Of a stretch of DNA of 50,617 nucleotides, positions 18,965-27,262 are shown piece after piece. Source of the DNA: Rhodobacteraceae bacterium LNNU 3342. Its GTDB lineage: Bacteria; Pseudomonadota; Alphaproteobacteria; Rhodobacterales; Rhodobacteraceae. Each line of letters begins with the position of its first letter. Within the stretch, counting starts at the first letter, position 1. The translations under genes and the position numbers were made by a program. A model generated the notes under the pieces. It worked only from the letters and a program-made list of their open reading frames with translations. It made no database searches and had not been told where the DNA came from. The DNA is taken from NCBI GenBank assembly GCA_008711135.1, contig VUAW01000022.1, forward strand, positions 1-50,617, in the 5' to 3' direction.

Positions 18965-19510
18965 TCACCTCTTTTCAAGTACGTCGCTGCGGGCGGTTAC
19001 CGCCTGAAGCACCTTGTCGGCCATCACCTCGACCGACAGGTCGGGCCGGGCATCGACCACCATGTCGGCCAGCGCATAGATCCCGACCCGCGCTTCGTAA
19101 AGCGTTGCAAGCGTTTCGCGCGGGTTCGGGGTGCGCAGCAGGGGCCGCGTCGCCTTGGCACGTACCCGTTGCCACAACAGGTCCAGATCAGCCCGAAGCC
19201 AGACGGAAAGCCCCTCGGCCGAAATCACGTTGCGGTTCGCCTCGGCCAAAAACGCGCCGCCGCCGGTGGAAAGCACGCAGGGCCGCCCGCGCAACAACCG
19301 CGACAGCACCTGGCTTTCCTTGGCCCGAAAGAAATCTTCTCCGTCCCGGGCGAAGATCTCGGCGATGGTCATGTTGGCGGCCTTCTCGATCTCGTCATCC
19401 GAATCGACAAAGGGCACGGATAAAAGCCGCGCAAGCTGGGTGCCCACGGCCGTCTTGCCGGCCCCCATCATGCCCACCAGCACGATTGTCTTCTTTAGTC
19501 GCCACGCCAC
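18965..19510 (-). CDS. aroK: Shikimate kinase
   Basis: Phosphorylates shikimate to shikimate 3-phosphate with ATP; 181 residues from the GTG at 19510. The P-loop GMMGAGKT is near the N-terminus, DSDDEIE carries the Mg and shikimate-binding Asp residues, and STGGGAF and the lid Arg in TRPLL are present. The start is uncertain: GGGAA lies six bases before the GTG, while an in-frame ATG at 19570 would add 20 residues but overlaps a TATAT-rich promoter-like element. The frame runs on to 20026, but that part is antisense to neighbouring genes. First gene of the aroKB operon. Confidence 0.92.
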   Translation of the reverse strand: MAWRLKKTIVLVGMMGAGKTAVGTQLARLLSVPFVDSDDEIEKAANMTIAEIFARDGEDFFRAKESQVLSRLLRGRPCVLSTGGGAFLAEANRNVISAEGLSVWLRADLDLLWQRVRAKATRPLLRTPNPRETLATLYEARVGIYALADMVVDARPDLSVEVMADKVLQAVTARSDVLEKR

Positions 19511-19627
19511 GGCCGTTTCCCGCGAAATAGTTTGCGCCCCTGAATGGCGTGATCCGCAAACAAATGCCATATATAATCCGCACAATCCGGGCCAAGGCGC
19601 GGAACCAATAAGAAACGAGGCGAGGGC

Positions 19628-19762
19628 ATGGTGCGACTTTTGAAACTGGTGGTCTTTCTGGTGCTGATCGGCTTTGTGGCGCTGGTTGGCTATGCCTACT
19701 TGGGGGATCTGCGGCCGTCGCAAGGTGAAGTCATCAAAGACATCGAACTGAATGCTGAATAA
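19628..19762 (+). CDS. 44-residue single-pass membrane protein
   Basis: Short gene starting MVRLLKLVVFLVLIGFVALVG. A positively charged start is followed by one hydrophobic helix (about residues 7-24) and a short acidic, soluble C-terminus ending ELNAE. GAGG lies upstream of the ATG. The stop overlaps the start of the next gene by 11 bases (ATG at 19752), strongly suggesting translational coupling and one operon with the secreted protein and xerD. No known family was recognised. An inner-membrane anchor with a C-terminal tail in the periplasm or cytoplasm is the simplest reading. Confidence 0.7.
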   Translation: MVRLLKLVVFLVLIGFVALVGYAYLGDLRPSQGEVIKDIELNAE

Positions 19763-21290
19763 CGCCCGCTTCCTCGCGCCGCTGTGCCTTGTCCTTGCCC
19801 TGCCCGACCCGCTGCGGGCCGAGGCGCCGCTATCTGCCATCGACTGGCTGTCCGAGTCAGTCGCCGCCCCCATGACGCGGCCTGAACCGCGCAAGGAACC
19901 CGCCATCACCAGCAGCGCCCTGCCCGAGGAGGTCAGCACCCGCCCCATCGACGGGCCGAACTGGGACGCGGCGGGCATCCTGTCGCCTTCGGTCAGCGGC
20001 CTGCCTCGCGATCTCTGGGGCTCCACCGCGGTGGGGGATCTTGTTCCGCTGATCCAGGCAATAAAGCCTTCTGATCTGCCGGCGGTGCAGGATCTGATCT
20101 ATACGCTGTTGCTGGCGGAACTTGACCCGCCGCCCGGCTCTGACGGCGAAGGGCGGCTGTTCCTTGCCCGCGTGGACAAGCTGCTTGAATTTGGCGCGCT
20201 TGACCCGGCCATGACGCTTCTGGAGCAGGTTGGGCATGATGCGCCAGAAACCTTCCGCCGCTTCTTCGACGTGGCGCTGCTGAGCGGAGAGGAAGATCGC
20301 GCCTGCGATACAATGCGGGCGACCCCGCAGATCGCGCCGACCTTCCAGGCCCGGATCTTCTGCCTTGCCCGCGGGGGCGACTGGAATGCCGCCGCGCTGA
20401 GCCTGCGCACTGGCCACGCCCTTGGCCATATCACAGACGAGGATGAGGAACTGCTGGCACGTTTCCTTGATCCCGAACTGTTCGAGGGTGAGCAGGCCCT
20501 GCCCCAGCCGCCCCGCCCCTCGCCGCTGGTCTGGCGGATGTTCGAGGCACTGGGAGAGCCGATCCCAACCCACACCCTGCCCGTCGCCTTTGCCCAGGCG
20601 GACCTGCGTGCGAACACGGGCTGGAAGGCGCAGATCGAGGCCGCGGAACGGCTGGCCCGGCTGGGCGGCCTGTCGCCGAACCGTCTGCTAGGGCTTTACA
20701 GTGAACGCGCCCCGGCCGCTTCCGGCGGGGTCTGGGACCGGGTCCGTGCCGTGCAGCGGCTGGACCGGGCGCTTGCGCAATCCGACGCCTCGGCCTTGGC
20801 CGATGTCCTGAGACCCGCTTGGGACGCCATGGCTGAGGCGCAGCTGGAGGTGATCCTCGCGCAGCTTTTCGCCGAGCGGCTTCTGGAACGAGACGTGTCT
20901 GGCGAGGCCGGCGCTCTGGCGTTCCGGCTCGCCCTCCTCTCGCCGGCCTATGAAGAGGCCGCCATTGCACGTGAGCCAAAGAACAACGAGGAACGGTTCC
21001 TGATCGGTCTCGCACGCGGGGATCTTGGGGAGCATACGGCGCCGGGTTCGATGGCCGCGGCCATCCGCGAGGGCATCACCGCCCGCAGGATGCCCGACGC
21101 CACCCGCGAGCTCGTGGACCAGAACCGCCGGGGCGAGGCGCTCCTGCGGGCAGTGCAGCAGCTCAGCGAAGCGGCGGGCGGCAACCTGCGCGGCGCGGCC
21201 GACGGACTCGCCTCTCTGCGCCACCTCGGGCTTGAAGATGCCGCGCGCAAGGCGGCGTTGCAGTTGATGCTGCTGGAAAGGCGGGGCTAG
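19752..21290 (+). CDS. Secreted protein of unknown function, helical-repeat-like
   Basis: Protein of 512 residues with a signal peptide (about residues 1-22, cleavage after RAEA). The remainder is rich in Ala, Leu, Glu and Arg with regularly spaced helices, for example LARVDKLLEFGALDPAMTLL and a C-terminal run ending MLLERRG, which looks like tetratricopeptide or solenoid-type alpha repeats. I recognise no catalytic motif. Two Cys residues lie close together near residue 180-200. It overlaps the 44-residue gene by 11 bases and its TAG shares a base with the GTG start of xerD, so all three are probably co-translated. A periplasmic scaffold role is a guess. Confidence 0.75.
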   Translation: MLNNARFLAPLCLVLALPDPLRAEAPLSAIDWLSESVAAPMTRPEPRKEPAITSSALPEEVSTRPIDGPNWDAAGILSPSVSGLPRDLWGSTAVGDLVPLIQAIKPSDLPAVQDLIYTLLLAELDPPPGSDGEGRLFLARVDKLLEFGALDPAMTLLEQVGHDAPETFRRFFDVALLSGEEDRACDTMRATPQIAPTFQARIFCLARGGDWNAAALSLRTGHALGHITDEDEELLARFLDPELFEGEQALPQPPRPSPLVWRMFEALGEPIPTHTLPVAFAQADLRANTGWKAQIEAAERLARLGGLSPNRLLGLYSERAPAASGGVWDRVRAVQRLDRALAQSDASALADVLRPAWDAMAEAQLEVILAQLFAERLLERDVSGEAGALAFRLALLSPAYEEAAIAREPKNNEERFLIGLARGDLGEHTAPGSMAAAIREGITARRMPDATRELVDQNRRGEALLRAVQQLSEAAGGNLRGAADGLASLRHLGLEDAARKAALQLMLLERRG

Positions 21291-22219
21291 TGGAACGCTG
21301 GATTTCCGCCTTCCTTGAAGCGCAGGCAGCGGAACTTGGCGCGGCGCGGAACACCCGGCTGGCCTATGGGCGCGATCTGCAGGATTTCGCAGCTTGGGCC
21401 GTGCACCGGGGGCTCGACTTTGCCACGGCCAGCCGTAGCGACATCGAGGACTACCTGATCCATTGCGATGCGCAGGGCCTGTCGCGGGCGACGCGGGCAC
21501 GGCGGCTTTCGGCCCTGCGGCAACTTTACCGTTTTGCCTATGACGAGGAATGGCGCACCGATAATCCTACCCTTCAGATCAAGGGTCCGGGCAAGGCCAA
21601 GTCTCTGCCCAAGACCCTGACGGTCGAGGAGGTGGAGCGCCTTTTGCAGGCCGCGCGGACAAGCGGGCGCAATCGCGCCGACCGGCTGCGCAACACCTGC
21701 CTGATGGAACTGCTCTATGCTACCGGGATGCGGGTGTCGGAACTGGTGAGCCTTCCGGTCTCGGCTGCGCGGGGCGACCCGCGGATGCTGCTGGTGCGGG
21801 GCAAGGGTGGCAAGGAACGCATGGTGCCGCTTTCGCCTCCTGCGCGAACTGCGCTGACGGAATGGCTGGCCGAACGGGACGCGGCCGAGGATCTTGGGCG
21901 GTCCAAGGGCCTTCCTACGTCAAAGTTCCTGTTCCCCTCACGCTCGGCCGAGGGGTTCCTGACCCGCCACCGGTTCTACATGCTAATCAAGGAACTTTGC
22001 GTACAGGCTGGCATATCGCCGTCGCAGGTTACGCCACATACGCTGCGCCATGCATTTGCCACACATCTGCTGGCAAATGGGGCGGACCTGCGGGTGATCC
22101 AGACATTGCTGGGGCATGCCGATCTTTCCACGACCGAAATCTACACCCATGTGCTTGAGGATCGGCTTCGCGATCTGGTTCTGCAGCACCATCCACTTGC
22201 ACAGGATGGCGCGACTTGA
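21290..22219 (+). CDS. xerD: Tyrosine recombinase XerD
   Basis: Site-specific recombinase that, with XerC, resolves chromosome dimers at dif; 309 residues. An N-terminal SAM-like core-binding domain spans about 1-90, followed by the catalytic domain. The catalytic residues are visible: Arg in ATGMRVSEL, Lys in GKGGKER, HxxR in HTLRHAFATH, and the His/Tyr pair in LLGHADLSTTEIYTH. The start is a GTG whose G is shared with the upstream TAG stop. XerD rather than XerC is inferred from sequence feel and from proximity to aroK, so the paralogue choice is moderately certain. It does not look like a phage integrase. Confidence 0.85.
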   Translation: MERWISAFLEAQAAELGAARNTRLAYGRDLQDFAAWAVHRGLDFATASRSDIEDYLIHCDAQGLSRATRARRLSALRQLYRFAYDEEWRTDNPTLQIKGPGKAKSLPKTLTVEEVERLLQAARTSGRNRADRLRNTCLMELLYATGMRVSELVSLPVSAARGDPRMLLVRGKGGKERMVPLSPPARTALTEWLAERDAAEDLGRSKGLPTSKFLFPSRSAEGFLTRHRFYMLIKELCVQAGISPSQVTPHTLRHAFATHLLANGADLRVIQTLLGHADLSTTEIYTHVLEDRLRDLVLQHHPLAQDGAT

Positions 22220-22280
22220 TCCGCAGGCCTGAACCTCTCATAACCAAAGTTGACGCAAGCAAGAACGGGTAAACCTCTCG

Positions 22281-23597
22281 ATGGACGACGGTTCCAGTAT
22301 GATCGACGCCGCCTTCTGGATGACAGCGGTGGCGATCCTTGCGCTTCTTCTGCTCTCTGCCTTCTTTTCCGGATCTGAAACCGCGCTGACAGCCGCTTCG
22401 CGCGGCAAGCTGCGGGCGCAGGCGGATAAAGGATCGGCAGGCGCGCAGGCCGCCCTTAGCGTGACCGAGGACAGCGAGCGGCTGATCGGTTCGGTGCTGT
22501 TGGGCAACAACATGGTCAACATCCTAGCCACCTCTCTGACGACAGCCCTGTTCACCCGCATGTTGGGCGAAGGCGGCGTCGCGCTGGCGACGCTGGTGAT
22601 GACGCTCCTCGTCCTGATCTTTGCCGAGGTGCTGCCGAAAACCTATGCGATTACCAACCCGGAAGGCGCGGCGTCGCGCGTGGCCCCCGTCATCCGGATC
22701 CTGATCATGGTGTTTGCACCGGTTGTAGGCGCGGTGCGGCTGCTGGTGCGGGCGCTGCTGCGGCTATTTGGGGTGCAGACTGATCCGGACAGCCAGGTGC
22801 TTTCAGTGCGGGAAGAAATCGCTGGGGCCATTGCACTTGGCCATTCCGAAGGGTCCGTCCGAAAGGAAGACAGGGACCGGCTGCTCGGCGCGCTCGACCT
22901 TGGCGATCGCACAGTTGAAGAGATCATGCGCCACCGTAGCCAGATCGAGATGATCGACATCGAGAGCCCGCCCGAGGCGATCATCTCGCAGGTGCTTGCC
23001 TCGCCCCACACGCGCCTGCCTGCCTACAAGGGCGAGCGCGAGAATATCGTGGGCGTGATCCACACCAAGGACCTGCTGCGCGAGGTCGACCGCCTGCTCC
23101 GCGCCGCCAGCGGGCGCCTCCGCGCGGTGGGGGAACTGAAGGTGATGAACATCGCCCGCAAGCCCTACTTCGTACCCGAAACCACGCCCCTTGACGATCA
23201 GATGCGGCAGTTCTTGCGGCGCCGGGCACATTTCGCGCTGGTGGTCGATGAATACGGTGCGCTTCGGGGACTGATCACGCTGGAAGACATTCTGGAAGAA
23301 ATCGTGGGCGAAATTGCCGACGAGTTCGACCAGGATGAGGGCGCCCCGCTGAAGCGGTCCGAAGGTGGCGATTATCTTGTGGATGGTGCCATGACGATCC
23401 GCGACCTGAACCGTGCCATGGACTGGAATCTGCCCGACGAGGAAGCGAACACCGTCGCGGGCTTGGTCATCCACGAAGCGCAGATGATTCCCAATGAGGG
23501 ACAGGTCTTCGCTTTCCACGGCTTCCGGTTCGAAGTCGCGGCCCGGCAGGAAAACCGTTTGACCATGCTCAAGATCCGGCCCTTGGCCGCGGACTGA
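22281..23597 (+). CDS. CorC/HlyC-type membrane protein (DUF21, two CBS, CorC_HlyC)
   Basis: Inner-membrane protein of 438 residues with the CNNM/CorC layout. The N-terminal DUF21 domain (about 1-195) has several membrane helices, including the FFSGSETALTAASRGKL signature. A CBS pair (about 215-335) includes VDEYGALRGLITLEDILEEIVGEI. The C-terminal CorC_HlyC domain (about 350-435) holds the VDGAMTIRDLNRAM and VAGLVIHEA motifs. Family members are linked to Mg/Co efflux or sensing; older 'hemolysin' names are misleading. It follows xerD after 61 bases and is followed by an intrinsic terminator. Confidence 0.88.
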   Translation: MDDGSSMIDAAFWMTAVAILALLLLSAFFSGSETALTAASRGKLRAQADKGSAGAQAALSVTEDSERLIGSVLLGNNMVNILATSLTTALFTRMLGEGGVALATLVMTLLVLIFAEVLPKTYAITNPEGAASRVAPVIRILIMVFAPVVGAVRLLVRALLRLFGVQTDPDSQVLSVREEIAGAIALGHSEGSVRKEDRDRLLGALDLGDRTVEEIMRHRSQIEMIDIESPPEAIISQVLASPHTRLPAYKGERENIVGVIHTKDLLREVDRLLRAASGRLRAVGELKVMNIARKPYFVPETTPLDDQMRQFLRRRAHFALVVDEYGALRGLITLEDILEEIVGEIADEFDQDEGAPLKRSEGGDYLVDGAMTIRDLNRAMDWNLPDEEANTVAGLVIHEAQMIPNEGQVFAFHGFRFEVAARQENRLTMLKIRPLAAD

Positions 23598-23689
23598 GGC
23601 TCGCATTCGCAAAATGTTAAGGTTTCTCTGCGATGTTGGCGGCAATCAGGGCAGCGTTGCCGTTCTGGTGTTACTTCCTCAGATTGACT

Positions 23690-23720
23690 GCCGCGCCTGT
23701 CCCACCGGGCGCGGCCTTTT
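23690..23720 (+). terminator. Intrinsic terminator after the CorC-like gene
   Basis: 8-bp stem GCCGCGCC/GGCGCGGC (23690-23697 with 23708-23715), 10-nt loop, followed by CTTTT. Confidence 0.7.
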
Positions 23721-23734
23721 GCCACAGAATTTTG

Positions 23735-23763
23735 TTGACGGTTTTGTCATAAGTTCGTAGCGT
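23735..23763 (+). promoter_or_regulatory. Putative promoter of the small RNA at 23770
   Basis: TTGACG (23735-23740), exactly 17 bases, then TAGCGT (23758-23763). The -35 is strong and the -10 weak, as is common for promoters in this group. Confidence 0.4.
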
Positions 23764-23769
23764 TCGAGG

Positions 23770-23836
23770 CAATGAAAGTCGGCCCGTCCGACAGGGAGCG
23801 CACGAAGTGAAAAGGGCCTGTACAGGGCCCTTTTTT
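23770..23836 (+). ncRNA. Candidate small RNA with strong intrinsic terminator
   Basis: About 67 nt lying between the terminator of the upstream gene and the IalB gene. A short hairpin GTCGG/CCGAC (near 23779-23793) is followed by a 9-bp terminator stem AAAAGGGCC/GGCCCTTTT (23810-23818 with 23826-23834, 7-nt loop) and six T residues. The upstream gene already has its own terminator at 23690-23720, so this second terminator implies a separate short transcript. No coding frame with a ribosome site was seen, and no known RNA family was recognised. Confidence 0.5.
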
Positions 23837-23943
23837 CATCGGCAACACCCTGCAAGGCTTCCCCCTTCCCGCCGGATCACCCCTGACAGCCGCGTACCCT
23901 TGTGCTACACGGGCTCTGGAAACAGAAACCGATGGAAATTGGA

Positions 23944-24588
23944 ATGTCCGACATGAGGAAACCCCTTGCCCTGGCTGCGGTGCTGCTTTGTGCGCTGACG
24001 GCGCCGGTCGCAGCGCAGGAGAATGCCGAAACGGCAGAACCCGAAGCGCCCGTCGTCGGCGACGCGCCGGTGGCAGCCCCCGGCGACCTGTCGATGGGTG
24101 AGGAAATCGGTACGGAAGGTGGGGCAGAGCCTTTCATTGCTGAATCCTTCGGCGACTGGCAGATGCGCTGCATTAGCATCCCCGAGGAGCAGGACTCCTG
24201 CCAGCTTTATCAACTTCTCGACGATGCCGAGGGTAACTCGGTCGCCGAGATCAGCATGTTTGCCCTACCTGCCGGTCAGCAGGCCGCGGCTGGCGCCACG
24301 ATCGTGACGCCGCTGGAAACGCTGCTGACCCAGCAGATCACCATTCAGGTCGATGGGGCGCAGGCAAAACGCTATCCCTTCACCTGGTGCAGCCCGATCG
24401 GATGTATCGCCCGCGTGGGCTTCACCCAAGCCGAAGTCGATGCCTTCAAGCGCGGCAGCCGGGCTACCATGACCATCGTCCCCGTGGCGGCACCTGATCA
24501 ACAGGTTGCATTGGACATCTCGCTTACCGGCTTTACCGCAGGCTATGACGCGGTTGCTGCCCGCAACGCCGAGGCTGATGCGAACTGA
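23944..24588 (+). CDS. Invasion-associated locus B (IalB) family protein
   Basis: Exported protein of 214 residues. A signal peptide (about 1-26, ending VAAQ) is followed by an acidic Ala/Glu/Pro linker and the IalB domain from about residue 65, opening with FGDWQMRC and containing two further conserved Cys in TWCSPIGCIARVGF. The Cys pattern suggests disulfides. IalB was named from Bartonella erythrocyte invasion, but family members are widespread in free-living alphaproteobacteria and their function there is unknown. The start at 23944 is chosen for the signal peptide; ATGs at 23953 and 23932 are alternatives. It converges on the ketosynthase gene. Confidence 0.85.
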   Translation: MSDMRKPLALAAVLLCALTAPVAAQENAETAEPEAPVVGDAPVAAPGDLSMGEEIGTEGGAEPFIAESFGDWQMRCISIPEEQDSCQLYQLLDDAEGNSVAEISMFALPAGQQAAAGATIVTPLETLLTQQITIQVDGAQAKRYPFTWCSPIGCIARVGFTQAEVDAFKRGSRATMTIVPVAAPDQQVALDISLTGFTAGYDAVAARNAEADAN

Positions 24589-24594
24589 TCCTGC

Positions 24595-24616
24595 TGGCGC
24601 CGCCTTGGCGGCGCCA
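24595..24616. terminator. Bidirectional hairpin between IalB gene and ketosynthase gene
   Basis: Near-perfect palindrome: TGGCGCCGCC (24595-24604) and GGCGGCGCCA (24607-24616) around a 2-nt centre, just past both convergent stops. No T-run. Confidence 0.55.
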
Positions 24617-24618
24617 CA

Positions 24619-25827
24619 TCACGCCCGGCGCAGGGCCAGAACTGCATTCAGCCCACCAAAAGCGAAGGCGTTTGACAGCACGGCGGATACCTTCGCCTCT
24701 CTCGCCTCGTTCGGCACGACGTCGAGCGCGCATTCAGGGTCGGGTTCTTCATAGTTGATCGTGGGCGCGATCACTCCGTCCCGCAGGGCCATGATGCAGG
24801 CCAGAAGTTCCACCGCTCCTGTTCCGCCGATCAGGTGGCCATGCATCGACTTGGTCGAAGAGATCATCAACGCGTCCGCATGATGCCCAAAAGCATTGGA
24901 CACGGCGAGGCATTCGGTCTTGTCATTGGCCGCAGTGCCAGTGCCGTGGGCATTGATGTAGCCGATTTCTTCGGGGTTCAGCCGCGCGTCGCGCAAGGCG
25001 CCGGCGATTGCCCGCTCCGCCCCTTGGGCCGAAGGCATCACGATGTCCCCTGCGTCCGAAGTCATGGCAAAGCCCACCACTTCAGCCAAGATGTCAGCGC
25101 CACGCGCCTTTGCGTGTTCGTATTCTTCAAAGACGAAGATCGCCGCACCCTCGCCCTGCACCATGCCGTTGCGGTTGGCGCTGAAGGGCCGGCAGGCGTC
25201 GCGGGACATGACGCGCAGCCCCTCCCACGCCTTGATCCCGCCAAAGCACAACATCGCCTCGGACCCGCCGGTGATCATCACCTTGCACATCCCGCCGCGA
25301 ATCATGTGGAACGCCTGCCCCATCGCGTGGTTGGACGAGGCGCAGGCGGTGGCGACGGTGAAGCTGGGACCCTTGAGGTTGAACTCCATGCTGATGTGGC
25401 TGGCTGCCGCGTTGTTCATCAGCTTTGGCACGACGAACGGGTGAACGCGGTTCTTTCCCTCTTCGTAAACTGTTCGATAATTTTCGTCCCAGGTGTTCAC
25501 GCCACCGCCGGCCGTGCCCAGCACGACGCCGGCATCGTATGACAGCGGATCCTCAAAGCTCAGCCCCGACTGGGTGATGGCCTCCTTGGCAGCAATCAGC
25601 ACGAACTGGGTGAACTTGTCGTAAAGTGCGATCTGCTGACGGTTGAAAGCCTCTTCGGGTGCCCAGTCATGAATTTGGCCGCCAATCCGGACAGAAAGCC
25701 GCTCCACGTCGCGAAAACGAAGCTCGGATATGCCGCACCGCCCCTCGCGGAATGCCTCCATGGTTCCCGGCACGTCATGCGCCAGCGCGTTGATCGTTCC
25801 GGCGCCGGTGATGACCACCCGGTTCAT
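24619..25827 (-). CDS. Beta-ketoacyl-ACP synthase (FabF-like)
   Basis: Condensing enzyme of 402 residues that elongates an acyl chain with malonyl-ACP. The Cys-His-His triad is intact: Cys at about 162 in ATACASSNHA, His in NAHGTGTAANDKTE and His in STKSMHGHLIGG. The gene starts with ATG overlapping the ACP stop (ATGA), and lpxD lies just upstream of the ACP, so it is very likely a pathway-specific ketosynthase rather than the housekeeping FabF, which normally sits with fabD/fabG/acpP. A role in making acyl chains for lipid A or another envelope lipid is inferred from this context. Confidence 0.85.
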   Translation of the reverse strand: MNRVVITGAGTINALAHDVPGTMEAFREGRCGISELRFRDVERLSVRIGGQIHDWAPEEAFNRQQIALYDKFTQFVLIAAKEAITQSGLSFEDPLSYDAGVVLGTAGGGVNTWDENYRTVYEEGKNRVHPFVVPKLMNNAAASHISMEFNLKGPSFTVATACASSNHAMGQAFHMIRGGMCKVMITGGSEAMLCFGGIKAWEGLRVMSRDACRPFSANRNGMVQGEGAAIFVFEEYEHAKARGADILAEVVGFAMTSDAGDIVMPSAQGAERAIAGALRDARLNPEEIGYINAHGTGTAANDKTECLAVSNAFGHHADALMISSTKSMHGHLIGGTGAVELLACIMALRDGVIAPTINYEEPDPECALDVVPNEAREAKVSAVLSNAFAFGGLNAVLALRRA

Positions 25828-26090
25828 GACTTCTGGTCCTGCACCAACCCCTCTACCGCGCGAATGATCGCGCCGACGGAAGATATGTCGAACTCGCTTT
25901 TAGTGGGCTCATTGGCGTTGAAGGGCACTGTGATATCGAAGGCCTCCTCGATGGCGAAGATGCTCTCCACCAAGCCAAGGCTGTCCACCCTCAGATCCTC
26001 CAGCGTCGCGTCCATGCGCACGTCGCCGGGATCGAGCACGGCCTGTTCGGCGATGATGGCAATGACACGGTCCTGAACACTTTGCGCCAT
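25824..26090 (-). CDS. Acyl carrier protein, operon-specific
   Basis: Acidic ACP of 88 residues. The phosphopantetheine attachment Ser is at about residue 37 in the DSL motif (LRVDSLGLVES), followed by the helix IFAIEEAFDI. The sequence differs from the housekeeping AcpP in having a longer loop (PFNANEPTKSEFD). The ATG at 26090 follows AGGAG by about six bases; the GTG at 26096 would overlap lpxD. It lies two bases after the lpxD stop and overlaps the ketosynthase start by four bases. By context it probably carries a specialised acyl chain, perhaps for lipid A; its length resembles AcpXL-type ACPs, but I cannot claim orthology. Confidence 0.85.
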   Translation of the reverse strand: MAQSVQDRVIAIIAEQAVLDPGDVRMDATLEDLRVDSLGLVESIFAIEEAFDITVPFNANEPTKSEFDISSVGAIIRAVEGLVQDQKS

Positions 26091-26092
26091 GG

Positions 26093-27217
26093 TCACTCTC
26101 CTGCGCCGGGCCCGGACCCGTCGCCGTCAGCCCGCTTTGAAACTGCCTTCTGAAGCTCGGCCACTTGGGCGAACAACCGCGGCAGGCGGCGCACTGCCTT
26201 GTTGATTTCTACCTGCGTTTCCATCTTCACCGCCGGTGAGCCAAGCAGAACCCGCCCCGCCGGTGCGTTGGTGAAGATCTTGGTCGCCCCGCCCGCGATC
26301 ACGTCGTCACCGATAAAGATGTTGTCGCTGACCCCAACCTGTCCGCCAAGCACCACCCTGTTGCCAATCCGCGCCGAGCCCGCGATGCCAACAAGGCCGC
26401 ACAGCAGGCAGTTCACGCCGATCCGGCTGTTGTGGCCTATCTGCACAAGGTTGTCGATCTTGGTCCCGTCCCCCACCACCGTGTCGCGGATCGTTCCCCG
26501 GTCGATGGTCGAATTGGCGCCGATTTCCACGTCATCGCCAATCTGAACGGCACCCAGGCTGTGGATGCGGGTCCAGCGTTGCGATCGCGCCGCCTCACGC
26601 GCGCCGAGAGATTCGCGGACTTCTTCGACCCCAGACTTTTCAGGGGTAACAAAAGAAAAGCCGTCGCCGCCGATCACCACGCCCGGCTGCGCGATGAAGC
26701 GCGCGCCAATCCGTACCCGCGCACCCAGCCGCACCCCTTGCATCAACAGAGCATCCGGCCCCAGGATCACCTCTTCGGCAATACTGACGTGGCTGGCGAT
26801 GCGGGCGTTTGGACCAATCACCGCTCCCCGGCCAATGGAAACGAAGGGACCGATACGTGCGCCTTCTCCGATCTGCGCCTCTGGGTGGATGTCGGTCATC
26901 GGGTGGATGCCGGGCGCGATCTCTGGCCCCGGATCCATCAGCCGGGTCAGGCCCGACATGGCATATCGGGCGCGCGGCACGATGATTGCGGCCTTCAGGC
27001 CCATTCCCTGCCAATCCGCCCCGTCCCACAGAATCGCCGCCTGGGCACCTGAACTGCGCAGCGCATCAGCGTATTTCGGGTCCATGGCAAGGGCGAGCGA
27101 GTCAGCGTCTGCTTCGGCGGGCTCGGCAGCACGGCTGATCGTCAGCGTCCCGTCCCCCTCCACCCGGGCGTCGAGTGCCCGCGCGATCTCTTGCAGCGTG
27201 AAACTCTTGCGTTGCAT
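26093..27217 (-). CDS. lpxD: UDP-3-O-(3-hydroxyacyl)glucosamine N-acyltransferase
   Basis: Adds the amide-linked acyl chain in lipid A synthesis; 374 residues, trimeric left-handed beta-helix enzyme. An N-terminal uridine-binding domain (about 1-100) is followed by many hexapeptide repeats such as [20 protein letters not shown] and the catalytic-site region with QIGHNSRIG, whose His is the catalytic base. A C-terminal helix ends the protein. The ATG at 27217 begins [12 protein letters not shown], the family-typical start. Unlike most genomes, no bamA/fabZ/lpxA neighbours are seen; instead a dedicated ACP and ketosynthase follow directly. Confidence 0.93.
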   Translation of the reverse strand: MQRKSFTLQEIARALDARVEGDGTLTISRAAEPAEADADSLALAMDPKYADALRSSGAQAAILWDGADWQGMGLKAAIIVPRARYAMSGLTRLMDPGPEIAPGIHPMTDIHPEAQIGEGARIGPFVSIGRGAVIGPNARIASHVSIAEEVILGPDALLMQGVRLGARVRIGARFIAQPGVVIGGDGFSFVTPEKSGVEEVRESLGAREAARSQRWTRIHSLGAVQIGDDVEIGANSTIDRGTIRDTVVGDGTKIDNLVQIGHNSRIGVNCLLCGLVGIAGSARIGNRVVLGGQVGVSDNIFIGDDVIAGGATKIFTNAPAGRVLLGSPAVKMETQVEINKAVRRLPRLFAQVAELQKAVSKRADGDGSGPGAGE

Positions 27218-27262
27218 GGGCACCCCGTCACATTCCGGCAGCACTGCGCCACCCTTGCCGGT

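Larger units (their letters stand above)
23598..23943. other. Intergenic region with terminator, promoter and small-RNA-like unit
   Basis: These 346 bases hold no convincing protein gene. They contain, in order, the terminator of the CorC-like gene, a TTGACG-17-TAGCGT promoter-like pair, and a two-hairpin unit ending in a strong intrinsic terminator, all described as separate entries. Confidence 0.6.

Noticed and set aside
21290-22219. xerD as a phage-type integrase of a mobile element
   Set aside because: Its length, its overlap with a chromosomal operon and its proximity to aroK fit the housekeeping recombinase.
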